From: Kineobactrum sediminis
GTDB taxonomy: Bacteria; Pseudomonadota; Gammaproteobacteria; Pseudomonadales; Halieaceae
Assembly: GCF_002868715.1 (NCBI RefSeq)
Contig: NZ_PKLZ01000013.1
Span: 1-64,000, forward strand
DNA: 64,000 bases
Direction: 5' to 3'
Each line of letters begins with the position of its first letter. The first letter of the stretch is position 1. The notes beneath the pieces are model-generated. The model did no database searches. It had not been told where the DNA came from and saw nothing but the letters and a program-made list of their open reading frames with translations. Shown piece by piece: positions 9,604 through 19,429 of the stretch. Made by a program: the position numbers and the translations under genes.

Positions 9604-9633
9604 ACTTCTCTCTTTTCCCGGTCTTTCCTTCGG

Positions 9634-9660
9634 GGGGTCAGGTCTCGCATTGTAGCATCC
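9634..9660 (+). repeat. 27-bp dispersed repeat, copy 1
   Basis: A GGGGTCAGGTCTCGCATTG core followed by TAGCATCC. It recurs at 52335-52361, 53894-53920 and 63068-63094, always in this orientation, and in three of four cases just after a tRNA-Met 3' fragment. It resembles termini of REP-like or transposase-associated repeats seen in gammaproteobacteria (inference). From here to the symporter gene at 9770 there is nothing else recognisable apart from a short run of CTCTTCCCC/CTCTTCGG repeats at about 9670-9700. Confidence 0.65.
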
Positions 9661-9769
9661 GCCGGCTCGGCTCTTCGGCTCTTCCCCATGGCTCTTCCCC
9701 ATTAAGGGGGGATGCACCGATATTCACTAAACCCGGTTAATGATGAAGAGCCGATAAGTGCACCGCTAG

Positions 9770-11374
9770 CTAGAGGGTTGTCAACACTAAGAGAGCGCCC
9801 AGGGACACGACGAAAAACAGCGGAAGGCCCAGCAGAGCACGGTCCACGCTACCCGGCATCAAGCTCCAGCCTGACTCATGGGTGGGAAGCCCACGTTCGG
9901 CAAACATGCGCCGGCGCCCAGGCACCGAGTAGGGGTGCCATTCATGTCGCCTGCCTTCCAGGGCCAGGCTGGCAAGCCAGCCAACAATGAGACTCACAAG
10001 TCCCCCAATGACCGCGTACCAGGGCCACGCCACCTGTGTGTAGCTGGCCACCCACCAGAGCACCGTAAAACTGGCCGCGACACCGACCAAGATACCCCTT
10101 TCGTTGGCGTTGCGGGAAAAAAATCCGAGCCCGTAACAGCTCAGCTTCGCTCCGACGAAGAAGGAGCCAATTTTACTCAACAGTTCTAGGACCGATCCGC
10201 CCCAACCGAGTACCGTGAAGGCCGGCACCAATACCGCCATACCCCAGAAGACGGTGAATAGACGGGTCACCACCAATGCCTTCTCTGGGCTACACGGCTT
10301 TTTGCTGAAGCGCTGGTAGAAGTCGAGCGTCGATACTGTGGCCATCGAGTTGAGGCTAGAATCTAGACTGGACATGGCCGATGCCAGAACCGCAGCGGCA
10401 ATGAGACCCAACAATCCCGGTACAGCCAGTTCATCGATGTAGGTGAGGATTATGGTATTTTTGTTGTCAAAAGCTTGCCCCGCGTAGTGATCCCCAAGCA
10501 GTATGCCGATAGCAAACATCAGCAGGAAAACAAAGAATGCGGCATATCCCATAAACGCGAAGGCTTTTTTCGCATCGCCAATGGTTTTGGCTGCCAATGT
10601 CCGCTGGACCATCATCTGGTTAACGCCGTATACCACAACATGGTAAATAGACATCGCCACAATACCCGTCCAGAGTGTCGCCGTCACTTCCGGGTCTAGC
10701 GACGTTTTCATGATATCGAGCGTGCCGGCAGACTGGAGGTCGCCGTACAAGCTTCCCATGTTCCCTTCAAAACCCAGTAGCAGGAAGAACAGTACCGACA
10801 AAGCACCCAGCAGTAATACGAAGCTCTGGACAACATCAGTCCAGACGACTGCATTCAAACCGCCCAGCAATGTGTAGCTCAAGGCAAACAAAGCCACCAG
10901 AAGAATCGCTACAGGTACGGAAATCGGAGCGATATAGCTTAGTAGTAGCGAGGTGGTATAGAGCATGATTCCCGAGTAGATCAAGTTTCCGAACAGGAAA
11001 ACGGACGCCATCAACAGTCTCGTCTGACCACCAAAACGCTTTTCCAGGTAGTCATAGATGGAGGCGGAACCGGAATCGTAAAAGAACGGAATAAACACGA
11101 CGCAAACGAAAAATATAGCGATCGGGTAATTAATATGGATCAGCAGAATCGCCAGTCCTTCATCATACGCCCACGCCGGGGCACCGAGAAAAGTCATCGC
11201 TCCGACGTAGGTCGCCAGAACGGAAAGTCCCAGAGCCCACCACGGAATAGAGCGGTCCCCCAGGAAGTAATCCTCCGCGGTGTGAATACGGCCGCTGAAC
11301 TTCACTCCAATTGCGAGGGTGACAAAGACATAACCAACCAAAATTACCCAATCAATTCCTGCCAGCTGTGCCAT
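9770..11374 (-). CDS. Sodium:solute symporter (SSS family), module A
   Basis: 534 aa, 13-14 hydrophobic segments starting 'WVILVGYVFVTLAIGV'. SSS hallmarks: 'RSIPWWALGLSVLATYVGAMTFLG' region, 'GGLNAVVWTDVVQ' and 'QMMVQRTLAAKTIGDAKKAF'. Inner-membrane Na+-coupled uptake of a small organic solute; the family includes sugar, proline and sialic-acid carriers. It is a clear paralogue of the symporter at 40023, and each is next to a two-domain NTF2-like gene. RBS AAAGGG lies before the ATG. It is the last gene of a three-gene operon (13579 to 9770). Confidence 0.9.
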   Translation of the reverse strand: MAQLAGIDWVILVGYVFVTLAIGVKFSGRIHTAEDYFLGDRSIPWWALGLSVLATYVGAMTFLGAPAWAYDEGLAILLIHINYPIAIFFVCVVFIPFFYDSGSASIYDYLEKRFGGQTRLLMASVFLFGNLIYSGIMLYTTSLLLSYIAPISVPVAILLVALFALSYTLLGGLNAVVWTDVVQSFVLLLGALSVLFFLLLGFEGNMGSLYGDLQSAGTLDIMKTSLDPEVTATLWTGIVAMSIYHVVVYGVNQMMVQRTLAAKTIGDAKKAFAFMGYAAFFVFLLMFAIGILLGDHYAGQAFDNKNTIILTYIDELAVPGLLGLIAAAVLASAMSSLDSSLNSMATVSTLDFYQRFSKKPCSPEKALVVTRLFTVFWGMAVLVPAFTVLGWGGSVLELLSKIGSFFVGAKLSCYGLGFFSRNANERGILVGVAASFTVLWWVASYTQVAWPWYAVIGGLVSLIVGWLASLALEGRRHEWHPYSVPGRRRMFAERGLPTHESGWSLMPGSVDRALLGLPLFFVVSLGALLVLTTL

Positions 11375-11397
11375 TTGTCACCCTTTTTTTTACGGTT

Positions 11398-12411
11398 TTA
11401 ATTGGACTGAGATAGCGCTCTCATACTCTTAAGTCGGCCTAGGACATCCAGACCCTGCATATGAAGAAAGTGCAGCAGATCGATAAACACCCAATTCTCC
11501 GCAAGCTTGTCGCCGTCTCTCCGATAAAGATCAACCACGCGCATCTCTGTCGGGATGTCCGAGCCTGTCAGACCCAGGAAGCCCCCGCTCGTCTTCATGG
11601 ACAGATTCGCCCAGCCAAACCACCCGCCAAAACTGCCCTCTGCAAACCGCGCCATGTGCCCGTTGAACGTGATATCTTTCAGTCCATCGTTGAACGGCCC
11701 CTGGTGCTGCACTTCGTAGCGTGGGATGGTGTAGGTTGCGCCAATGCCTGTCGGGCCGAACCAGATCATGTCTTCGTGCCATGTGTTACGTAACTCATCG
11801 TCCGTAGAGTGCATATCTGATCCTGTAAGCTCATCGCACATACGATTGATGAGTTTCAGGGTCTTCGCAGTCTGCTTGGGATCCTGAGTACCGTACAGTA
11901 GTCCATCATGGGTGCGCGGACCGGGCTGAATGATAAAGGCGCCCGTTTGCTCTGGAAGCGGTTGCAAGCCAGCCTGTTTCATGACGCTGATCAGGTCGCA
12001 GAAAAATGCGGTTTCGCAGATCTTCCCATTCTCGACGCGATTAAACTCCACATATGGGAGGAAGATCATCTTCCGCGTGGGCGGAATACCCAGCCACTCC
12101 TCGTCGAAAAGACCCATCAGGTGACCCATCTCGGCAACCCACTGAGTGCTTTCGTTGTCTATCTGGTTTTTACCCGCGAAAAAGATGTCTGCTCGACGCT
12201 GTATTGGGGCGATGGACCTACGCAACGGCTCCCAGAAGACATCGGCGACATCCATTACACCCCACTGCTCATAGAAGGGGTGCATGCCATACCAGTGGTA
12301 GTCCTCGGTGGTATATTGACTCATTGCTGTGGCAATTTCTCCCGCATCAGCGCGATCGAGTGCATTGTGGAAATTTCTCACAATATCTTTAATACTCTGC
12401 ATGTTCTCCAT
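11398..12411 (-). CDS. Two-domain NTF2/SnoaL-like protein (type II), module A
   Basis: 337 aa, no signal peptide. Two consecutive cone-shaped NTF2/SnoaL-type domains (about 5-160 and 185-325) are inferred from repeated patterns: 'YHWYGMHPF' with 'EEWLGIPPTRK' and 'MIWFGPTGIGATYTIPRYEVQHQ' with 'RVVDLYRRDGDKLAENWVFID'. It is very similar along its length to 38998-40011. SnoaL-fold proteins include polyketide cyclases, dehydratases and isomerases, so the reaction is not known. The translation start is immediately downstream of the 12416 gene, with a Shine-Dalgarno AAGGAGG inside that gene's last codons. It is 23 bp upstream of the symporter gene. Confidence 0.75.
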   Translation of the reverse strand: MENMQSIKDIVRNFHNALDRADAGEIATAMSQYTTEDYHWYGMHPFYEQWGVMDVADVFWEPLRRSIAPIQRRADIFFAGKNQIDNESTQWVAEMGHLMGLFDEEWLGIPPTRKMIFLPYVEFNRVENGKICETAFFCDLISVMKQAGLQPLPEQTGAFIIQPGPRTHDGLLYGTQDPKQTAKTLKLINRMCDELTGSDMHSTDDELRNTWHEDMIWFGPTGIGATYTIPRYEVQHQGPFNDGLKDITFNGHMARFAEGSFGGWFGWANLSMKTSGGFLGLTGSDIPTEMRVVDLYRRDGDKLAENWVFIDLLHFLHMQGLDVLGRLKSMRALSQSN

Positions 12412-12415
12412 GTAA

Positions 12416-13579
12416 TTACGCCTCCTTGCTACGCGCTGCCGCTATCTGTATTTGCAAATCGAGCTCGTTGAACAACGTCCACTCCTGAACAATCTTTTCC
12501 TCAATCACCTTGTACTGGCTCAACCCCCACAACTGTACGGGATTGCCGGTGGCGGGACCAAACGCACCAGAACCGGCATGTTCCGCGTCCATGCTCCACC
12601 GAACCGAGACCAGATAACCATCTTGCCCGTTGCCCATCCAGTACACTTCGTCGACGCTGAAGTTATCAACCGTAAAGCAATCCATAATGCTGCGATGGGC
12701 ATTCCGGTACCCATCCAAGCCTTCGGCTGTCCGGTTGGTGGCACCGGCAAAGGAAATCTCAGACGAAAAGAAGCGCGTCATTTCCTTATAGTTCTGGGCG
12801 CTCCAGACCATTTCACAGGCATCGCGGCTAAAGCGATCAATATCGAATCCATCCAGTGACTCGCTGACGGAGATGGGCATTCCTGGGTTCGTCGCGTTTC
12901 GCAGTTGGTGCCAGGTAGCATCGTCGCGGGGCCAGCCGGCCGGGGGAACGGCCACCATGTTCTGAACGACCTCATGGAGGTCAACACCAAGTTGTTCCAC
13001 CAGGGCGCTGTTGTTGTACAACACATGTTCAAGGAAGATCTTATTGTCACGAACGACGCAATTCGCGATTACCAGCACATCAACGGTCTTGCCTGTCGCG
13101 GGACCATACTTGCTGTCACCGTCGTTAGTACCTCGAATGATGGTGCGGTGTGAAGTGTGGTAGCCGTTTTCGTCGTCTCCAGCCCAGATTATTTCGTCAG
13201 CGATGAGCTTGATATTGGTGAACGCCCCGAGGGTGTGATGAGTGTCAGAAATGATCTTCTCGCAGCCGCATTGCAGGCCATAATCGTCAAAAACCATGCA
13301 ATCAGCGGAGTAAGTGTCCCCAATGTATTCGACATCCCGATCCTCCCATATCCGGTAAGTAATCCGGACGATATAGTCAATGATGTTATGGTAAGCCTCC
13401 TCAAACCCGCCCATCGGCTGCAACACACCAAAATCAGTCGGAATACACTTTTCGTCTTCCCGAAACCCCCCGCCCGTACCATCACGGTTGATATAACGAT
13501 CGAGCGAGATTGCATAGTCCGGCGGCATGTCAGATCGCTTCAGTGGTCTTGCTCTCTTTGCGGCATCAAAATCAGTCAT
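12416..13579 (-). CDS. Two-domain NTF2/SnoaL-like protein (type I), module A
   Basis: 387 aa from ATG 13579 (GGGGGAG six bases upstream; an overlapping TTG adds one residue). Each half has an NTF2/SnoaL pattern: 'IVRITYRIWEDRDVEYIGDT' and 'DENGYHTSHRTIIRGTN' in the first, 'MVWSAQNYKEMTRFFSSEI' and 'DGYLVSVRWSMDAEHAGSG' in the second. Both halves carry 'FGPATG' or 'YGPATG' followed by an 'E.W/EH' helix. It is homologous to 37897-38943 but not closely to the type II proteins next door. First gene of the module A operon, divergent from the AraC regulator. Catalytic role unknown. Confidence 0.7.
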   Translation of the reverse strand: MTDFDAAKRARPLKRSDMPPDYAISLDRYINRDGTGGGFREDEKCIPTDFGVLQPMGGFEEAYHNIIDYIVRITYRIWEDRDVEYIGDTYSADCMVFDDYGLQCGCEKIISDTHHTLGAFTNIKLIADEIIWAGDDENGYHTSHRTIIRGTNDGDSKYGPATGKTVDVLVIANCVVRDNKIFLEHVLYNNSALVEQLGVDLHEVVQNMVAVPPAGWPRDDATWHQLRNATNPGMPISVSESLDGFDIDRFSRDACEMVWSAQNYKEMTRFFSSEISFAGATNRTAEGLDGYRNAHRSIMDCFTVDNFSVDEVYWMGNGQDGYLVSVRWSMDAEHAGSGAFGPATGNPVQLWGLSQYKVIEEKIVQEWTLFNELDLQIQIAAARSKEA

Positions 13580-13708
13580 CAATCACTCCCCCTTTGTGGC
13601 TAACAAAAAAATATACAGGCGCACATAGATATTCGTTCGCGTCTTCCTTATGATCAACACGTTACCGTTACTCTTGTATAAATCGGCTGTTCACTGGTAA
13701 GAATCTCA

Positions 13709-14587
13709 ATGAATCTACGCGATCTGGTAGCCAACTCGCTTCGCACGGAACTGACCTGGTGCGAAGCTCATAGGGCTGCTCCCTTTCAGAGCGGCTGGCG
13801 GCTCGACCCCTTTTTGGTTCTGATTATACCGCTTGATACGGCGTACACACTCAAGGTCGAGCCTTCGGGTGAAGCTATCAAGACCTACCGGGCGCAACCT
13901 GGGGAACTGCTTATAGCCCCCCCAGGAATTCGCCACGCATTCGAAGCTGACACATGTACGATTCGGGGCATTAACGTTAAATATTCGGTGTTTGGCGGCA
14001 TCGATCTGATCAGTTTCTATACTCTTCCCAACCTGCTAACGGGCGAGATCGCCACACAGGCACGCGAAGTGATCGAGTCACTGGTGGGGATCTCGGGACG
14101 GCGATCTACTCTGTATCCGGTGCCGCAGAGCAATCAAGAGATGGAGCTTGATCTCTCGAGTATCGTTGCCGAACGCTGCCTGCTGCTACAACTACTCAAG
14201 TTGATACTCGCCTACTCTCGGCCCAATCCCCGGGGCGGCACTCGGCTTTCCGATCTGTCCAGGGTCCAGCCGGCGCTGGGAATCATACACGATCGATTAC
14301 TGGACGAAGTCCCGGTCGATTTCCTGAGTAATGCATGCGGCCTGTCTGAACGCCGCTTTAGAACAGTGTTTAAGCAGGCCGTCGGCCGGGCACCGCACCA
14401 GTACCGGCTGGGCAAGCGCATTGAACTCGCTATGAAGATGCTGATGACGCCAGAGCTATCGGTGACGGAAATAGCGAACCAGCTTCGATTTCACGATCTG
14501 TCGCATTTCACCAAGACGTTTAAACGGGAATGCGGCTTAAGCCCACAATTCTATCGCATGGACCTCAAGCGGAAAATCGGCCGGTAG
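13709..14587 (+). CDS. AraC-family transcriptional regulator
   Basis: 292 aa. N-terminal cupin-like sensor ('EPSGEAIKTYRAQPGELLIAPPG' region). C-terminal double helix-turn-helix about residues 190-290: 'PVDFLSNACGLSERRFRTVF', 'GRAPHQYRLGKRIELAMKML' and 'SVTEIANQLRFHDLSHFTKT'. It is divergent from module A across 126 bp, so it most likely activates the NTF2-like/symporter operon in response to its substrate. Confidence 0.9.
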   Translation: MNLRDLVANSLRTELTWCEAHRAAPFQSGWRLDPFLVLIIPLDTAYTLKVEPSGEAIKTYRAQPGELLIAPPGIRHAFEADTCTIRGINVKYSVFGGIDLISFYTLPNLLTGEIATQAREVIESLVGISGRRSTLYPVPQSNQEMELDLSSIVAERCLLLQLLKLILAYSRPNPRGGTRLSDLSRVQPALGIIHDRLLDEVPVDFLSNACGLSERRFRTVFKQAVGRAPHQYRLGKRIELAMKMLMTPELSVTEIANQLRFHDLSHFTKTFKRECGLSPQFYRMDLKRKIGR

Positions 14588-14777
14588 GCAATACTGGTCG
14601 GTATTCAATTGGACGAAGTGTGCCCCCGACACCGCGGATTCGCGAGCTTGAAGAAAGAGCGCATGCGGTGCCGGCACAACCAGATCCGTGCTGAGACACA
14701 AATGAAAGAGTGTTCTGAATTCACAACTCTTCCCGTTTCGTAATGAAAACAAGTGTTGAAATTCAATTTTCGACTCA

Positions 14778-16124
14778 TCATAGAATAAGTCGTCTTAAAT
14801 CAGTAAGGACGCTAATCAGATACACATTAAAATGTGCGGCAGCAACGCCATCAATAACGCGGTGATCCCAGCTTAGACTCATGGGCAGTATTAAACGGGG
14901 TTCGGCGGCCTGCCCGTTCCAGATCATCTGGTATCGCGCTTTCGACACACCCAATATCGCCACTTCCGGCGCATTGATGATTGGGGTGAAGTATGTGCCG
15001 CCGATACCGCCAAGTGATGAAATAGAGAAGCAGCCGCCGCTCATCTGCTCTACCGTCAGCTTGCCCTCCCGTGCCCTGGCGGCCAGTAAAGCAACTTCAT
15101 CGGCAATGTCCAAAACACTTTTCTGGTCGGCATTCCTGATTACAGGAACCACCAGGCCGCGCGACGTATCCGCTGCAAAGCCGATGTGATAATAGCCCTT
15201 AACCACCAACTCATCCCCGTCGAGGCTGGCGTTGAACTCCGGGAATTTCTTTAAAGTCGCGACACAGGCCTTGATCAATAAGGCCAACAAGGTCACTTTC
15301 ACACCCGTTCCGGCATGTTCCGTATTCATCTGCACCCGAAATGATTCAAGGTCGGTAATGTCGGCGTCTTCATGATTGGTTACGTGAGGTATGGCAACCC
15401 AGTTTCTATGGAGGTTGGCCCCACTGACCTTGCGAAGTCTCGACAGCTCACGCCGCTCTACTGGGCCAAACTTTTGGAAATCGACTTTTGGCCACGCTAA
15501 CAGCCCAGGGAAATCATCCCCGGATGTGATCGATTTGAGGCTACCTTTCTTCCGTTTCTCCTCCATTGTTCCGCGCACGTGCGCCATCACATCATCTCGC
15601 GTAATACGTCCTCGTTCACCAGTACCTGCAACGTCGGGCAGATGCACACACAGTTCCCTGGCCAGGCGACGTATAGAGGGCGATGAATACGGTGGAATCC
15701 TGTCACTTAACGAGGGCGCAGCCTGTGCTAGTGAGCTGTCACTAGAGTCTTGTTCCTCGGCAGCAGGGCTCGGAGCATTATCGGCCAAGGTCGAAAAAGC
15801 TATTTCAGAGACAAAATCGGTATCTGTCTTGCTGGAAGTATCCGGGGTAATAGTATTGTTTTTTCCCTGCTGCATTGCGGGCGCCCTTAACTCCAACAAT
15901 GCAATAATTGCACCTTCGCGAATCTTGTCTCCCTGCGCGACCTTGAGTTGATGCACGCGGCCCGCCACGGTAGAAGGAATCTCCATCGTAGCTTTGTCGG
16001 TTTCCACACTGATTAACGCCTGTTCGAGCTCAACCTCATCACCAATGCTCACCAGTAGCTCGATTATTTCCACTTCCGATACGCTGCCGATATCGGGCAG
16101 GACTAGTTCATGTAGTTCGGACAT
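14778..16124 (-). CDS. aceF: Pyruvate dehydrogenase E2, dihydrolipoamide acetyltransferase
   Basis: 448 aa from ATG 16124, one base after the E1 stop; an upstream in-frame extension overlaps E1 and is unlikely. One lipoyl domain carries the lipoyl-lysine motif 'ISVETDKATMEIPS' (Lys44). An acidic Ala/Pro-poor linker follows, then the peripheral subunit-binding domain 'SPSIRRLARELCVHLPDVAG' and the catalytic acyltransferase domain ending 'SLSWDHRVIDGVAAAHF' with the His-Asp pair. It transfers acetyl groups from E1 to CoA. Enterobacterial E2s usually carry three lipoyl domains, so this is a short form. No E3 gene is nearby; a shared lipoamide dehydrogenase elsewhere is implied. Confidence 0.93.
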   Translation of the reverse strand: MSELHELVLPDIGSVSEVEIIELLVSIGDEVELEQALISVETDKATMEIPSTVAGRVHQLKVAQGDKIREGAIIALLELRAPAMQQGKNNTITPDTSSKTDTDFVSEIAFSTLADNAPSPAAEEQDSSDSSLAQAAPSLSDRIPPYSSPSIRRLARELCVHLPDVAGTGERGRITRDDVMAHVRGTMEEKRKKGSLKSITSGDDFPGLLAWPKVDFQKFGPVERRELSRLRKVSGANLHRNWVAIPHVTNHEDADITDLESFRVQMNTEHAGTGVKVTLLALLIKACVATLKKFPEFNASLDGDELVVKGYYHIGFAADTSRGLVVPVIRNADQKSVLDIADEVALLAARAREGKLTVEQMSGGCFSISSLGGIGGTYFTPIINAPEVAILGVSKARYQMIWNGQAAEPRLILPMSLSWDHRVIDGVAAAHFNVYLISVLTDLRRLIL

Positions 16125-16125
16125 C

Positions 16126-18831
16126 TCAACAATCCCAGGATGCAGTTGCCTGGGGATCAATCCCGTACAGCACGATGGCATCAGCGCACACTTGCGGGTC
16201 AATTTCTCCCCGCTGAGCCAGGCTGGACAGTGCCGCTACTACAATATGCTTTCGATCAACCTCAAAAAATCCTCTCAACATTGGCCGCGTATCACTGCGC
16301 CCAAAACCATCGGTTCCCAGCACTACAAAAGAAGCTTCAATATAGGAAGCAATCAGTTGCGGTACAGCACGAACATAATCAGTTGCAGCGATAACAGGTA
16401 CTTCAGGGGTGAAGTGCCGGGCCACATGGCTGACCCGCTGCACGTCCTGCGGGTGCAAACGATTCCAGCGCTCGATAGCTCTCGCCTCACGAGCCAGCTC
16501 AGTAAAGCTGGTTGCGCTCCAGATCTCACTGCTAATATTCCAGTCCTCAGCCAACAACTCGGCCGCGGCAATGACCTCCATCAATATGGTGCCAGAACCG
16601 ACCAGCCTCACAGCTGCCTTCGCTCCACCGGCCGATGTTTGCGCGTAGCGATAGAGTCCTTTGATAATGCCTTCAGCAGCACCGTCAGGTAACGTAGGCT
16701 GCGCATAGTTTTCGTTCATCACAGTGACGTAATAGAAAACATCCTTCTGTTCTTCCAGCATCTCCCGCATACCATGATCCACGATGATGGCCAGCTCACC
16801 GGCAAAGGCTGGATCATAGGCACGACAGTTGGGAACGGTGGAGGCCAGTAAATGGCTGTGTCCGTCCTGATGTTGTAACCCCTCACCACCGAGTGTGGTT
16901 TTACCTGCCGTGGCACCGAGTAAAAATCCACGCGCTCGCTGGTCTGCTGCCGCCCATATCAAGTCCCCGATACGCTGGAACCCGAACATTGAGTAGTAAA
17001 TATAAAATGGCAGCATGTTCAGGCCGTGCGTTGAGTAGCTGGTTGCCGCGGCAACCCAGGAGCTGATCGCGCCAGCCTCACTGATCCCCTCTTCCAGGAT
17101 CTGCCCATCCAGTGCTTCGCGATAACTCAGAATTGAGCCGATGTCTTCGGGTTCATAGCGCTGGCCAACACTGGAGTAGATCCCGAATTGCTTGAACAAA
17201 TTCGCCATACCGAAGGTGCGCGCCTCGTCAGCCACAATAGGTACCACCCGAGGACCCAGCTGCTTGTCTTTCATCAGGCTGGACATCATTCGAACGAAGG
17301 CCATAGTGGTCGACATTTCCTTGCCGCCCGCCTCAACAGCAAACTTGCCGTAGCTCTCCAGTTTGGGAATGGATACCGCTGCCGCCGATGTCTGCCGCGA
17401 TGGCATCGGCCCACCCAGCGCTTCACGTCGTTTATGGAGATAGCGCATCTCCGGACTGTCCGCCGCTGGCCGGCAGAAGCTTAAGGACTCGGTCTCTTCA
17501 TCCGACAGAGGCAGTTGAAAGTGATCCCTGAAGGCGAGCAAGTCATCGCGAGTCAACTTCTTCTGCTGGTGTGTCGTCATCTTGCCTTGCCCGGCGCTGC
17601 CCATCCCATAACCCTTCTTGGTCTGGGCAAGAATAACTGTGGGACGGCCGCTGTGTTGAACGGCCGCATGGTATGCGGCATAGATCTTCACCAGATCGTG
17701 ACCACCCCGTTTCAGGCGATCTATCTGGTCATCGGTCAAGCCCTCCACCAAACGAGCCAGGCTGTCATTCTGGCCAAAGAAATGCGCACGATTGTAGCTA
17801 CCGTCCTTCGCCGCGAAAGTCTGCAACTGGCCATCCATCGTCTGGGCAAATGCGCGCACCAATGCACCCTCTCGGTCCCGGGCAAAGAGCCCGTCCCAGT
17901 CCGAGCCCCAGACCAGCTTGATGACATTCCAGCCCGCACCACTGAACGAGGCTTCCAGTTCATCGATAATACGAGCATTACCACGCACCGGGCCATCGAG
18001 ACGCTGCAGATTACAGTTCACCACCCAGACCAGGTTATCGAGCCCCTCTCGCGCGGCAAGCGACAGCGCCGACATGCTTTCAGGCTCATCCATTTCGCCG
18101 TCGCCAAATATGCCCCACACCTTGCGGGCAGAAGTATCCTGCAATCCTCGGTGTTGAATGTAGCGCATGAAGCGTGCCTGATAGATGGAGCTGATTGGGC
18201 CGATCCCCATGGAACCCGTGGGAAACTGCCAGAAATCGGGCATCAACCAGGGATGTGGGTAGCTCGAAAGTCCCTGGGCACCATTGCGGCTTGCAGAGAT
18301 CTCCTGCCGGTAGTGCTCCAGATCGCTTTCGGTAAAACGACCGTCCATAAACGCCCGGGCGTAAACACCCGGCGCGGAGTGAGGCTGGTAGAACACCAGG
18401 TCACCACCACTCGCATGCCCGGGGCCGCGAAAGAAGTGGTTAAAGCCGACCTCAAACAGGTCCGCCGCGCTCGCGTAACTGGCAACGTGCCCGCCCAGCT
18501 CTCCATAGGCCTTGTTGGCACGCACTACCATGGCCAGCGCATTCCAGCGCATGAGAGAGACCAGACGCTCTTCGATCGTAAGGTCCCCCGGGAATGCCGG
18601 TTGTTGCTCAACGGGAACAGTATTGACGTAAGGGGTACCGTAGGTAGGCTGCCAGCCAATATCAGGCGCTCGCGCAATCGATGTGACTGCGTCGAGAATC
18701 TGCCTGGCGCGATCGGCACCGGCATGGCTCACAAGTGACTGCAGGGCTTCACACCACTCGGCCATCTCCTGTGCATCAGAACCGGCGCCGGCCAACCCGG
18801 CGCTGGACATTATTTCAGTGTAGTCAGACAT
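16126..18831 (-). CDS. aceE: Pyruvate dehydrogenase E1 component, homodimeric
   Basis: 901 aa, the normal length for AceE. Thiamine-diphosphate motif 'GDGEMDEPESMSALSLAARE' lies about residues 237-256 and continues to 'NCNLQRLDGPVRGN'. Other AceE landmarks: 'HRGLQDTS', 'KTKKGYGMGSAGQGKMTTHQ' and 'AGKTTLGGEGLQHQDGHSH'. It decarboxylates pyruvate and acetylates the E2 lipoyl group. GAGGAG precedes the ATG, and the gene runs directly into aceF. It is divergent from an Lrp-type regulator. Within this region it would funnel pyruvate made by SdaA (25177) or the aldolase (43882) to acetyl-CoA. Confidence 0.95.
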   Translation of the reverse strand: MSDYTEIMSSAGLAGAGSDAQEMAEWCEALQSLVSHAGADRARQILDAVTSIARAPDIGWQPTYGTPYVNTVPVEQQPAFPGDLTIEERLVSLMRWNALAMVVRANKAYGELGGHVASYASAADLFEVGFNHFFRGPGHASGGDLVFYQPHSAPGVYARAFMDGRFTESDLEHYRQEISASRNGAQGLSSYPHPWLMPDFWQFPTGSMGIGPISSIYQARFMRYIQHRGLQDTSARKVWGIFGDGEMDEPESMSALSLAAREGLDNLVWVVNCNLQRLDGPVRGNARIIDELEASFSGAGWNVIKLVWGSDWDGLFARDREGALVRAFAQTMDGQLQTFAAKDGSYNRAHFFGQNDSLARLVEGLTDDQIDRLKRGGHDLVKIYAAYHAAVQHSGRPTVILAQTKKGYGMGSAGQGKMTTHQQKKLTRDDLLAFRDHFQLPLSDEETESLSFCRPAADSPEMRYLHKRREALGGPMPSRQTSAAAVSIPKLESYGKFAVEAGGKEMSTTMAFVRMMSSLMKDKQLGPRVVPIVADEARTFGMANLFKQFGIYSSVGQRYEPEDIGSILSYREALDGQILEEGISEAGAISSWVAAATSYSTHGLNMLPFYIYYSMFGFQRIGDLIWAAADQRARGFLLGATAGKTTLGGEGLQHQDGHSHLLASTVPNCRAYDPAFAGELAIIVDHGMREMLEEQKDVFYYVTVMNENYAQPTLPDGAAEGIIKGLYRYAQTSAGGAKAAVRLVGSGTILMEVIAAAELLAEDWNISSEIWSATSFTELAREARAIERWNRLHPQDVQRVSHVARHFTPEVPVIAATDYVRAVPQLIASYIEASFVVLGTDGFGRSDTRPMLRGFFEVDRKHIVVAALSSLAQRGEIDPQVCADAIVLYGIDPQATASWDC

Positions 18832-18951
18832 GGAGGCTCCTCTTAGCCTGCATACCTTACTAGCATTTATTCGCCATATTCTGTCGTATTGTGTTGCCCC
18901 ATGCGTTATTTAAGACATAATCTGCCACAAACCTGCACTTTTTGAGTAAAC

Positions 18952-19419
18952 ATGAAAATTGACGGAATAGACCTGAAGATCCTCTACGAGCTTCAGGTGA
19001 ATGGAAAGCTTACCAATACAGAACTCTCCGAACGGGTGAACCTGTCTGCCTCACCCTGCCTGAAGAGGGTCAAGCGGCTTGAAAGGTGCGGCCTGATTCG
19101 CGACTACGTGGCACTCCTCGACCCCGGTTTTCTGGGCCTCGACCTGAATGTCTTCATCTTCATCAGCCTGAAGGCACAAAGCCGTTCTCTACTGACCGAG
19201 TTTGAAACGCGGGTTGCAGGCCACGATGAAGTCATGGAGTGCTACCTGATGACAGGTGACGAGGATTACCTGCTGCGAGTTGCTGTGCCGGACGTGACAT
19301 CCCTGGAGCGATTTATCGTCGACAAGCTTTCCCCGATGCCGGAAGTGGAGAAAATACGCTCCAGCATTGCACTCAAACAAGTCCGCTATAAAACCGCGCT
19401 GCCTTTACGAAGGACGTAG
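18952..19419 (+). CDS. Lrp/AsnC-family transcriptional regulator
   Basis: 155 aa. N-terminal helix-turn-helix 'LKILYELQVNGKLTNTELSE' and 'VNLSASPCLKRVKRLE' at about residues 8-48. C-terminal RAM ligand-binding domain: 'VMECYLMTGDEDYLLRVAVP' and 'LERFIVDKL'. Divergent from aceE across 120 bp, so the PDH operon is the likely target, with an amino acid or keto acid as effector (inference). Confidence 0.92.
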   Translation: MKIDGIDLKILYELQVNGKLTNTELSERVNLSASPCLKRVKRLERCGLIRDYVALLDPGFLGLDLNVFIFISLKAQSRSLLTEFETRVAGHDEVMECYLMTGDEDYLLRVAVPDVTSLERFIVDKLSPMPEVEKIRSSIALKQVRYKTALPLRRT

Positions 19420-19429
19420 TCAATTACTC

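Noticed and set aside
9560-9604. A tRNA-Met gene
   Set aside because: Only the 3' half (anticodon loop onward) is present at both 9560 and 52276; no D-arm or 5' acceptor strand is found, so neither is a functional tRNA.
11398-13579. Antibiotic polyketide cyclases (SnoaL proper)
   Set aside because: No polyketide synthase or tailoring genes are present; context is transport and catabolism, so only fold-level naming is justified.
16125-16202. Longer N-terminus of the E2 subunit
   Set aside because: It would overlap the E1 gene by 77 bases and adds residues not found in E2 proteins; ATG 16124 directly precedes the lipoyl domain.
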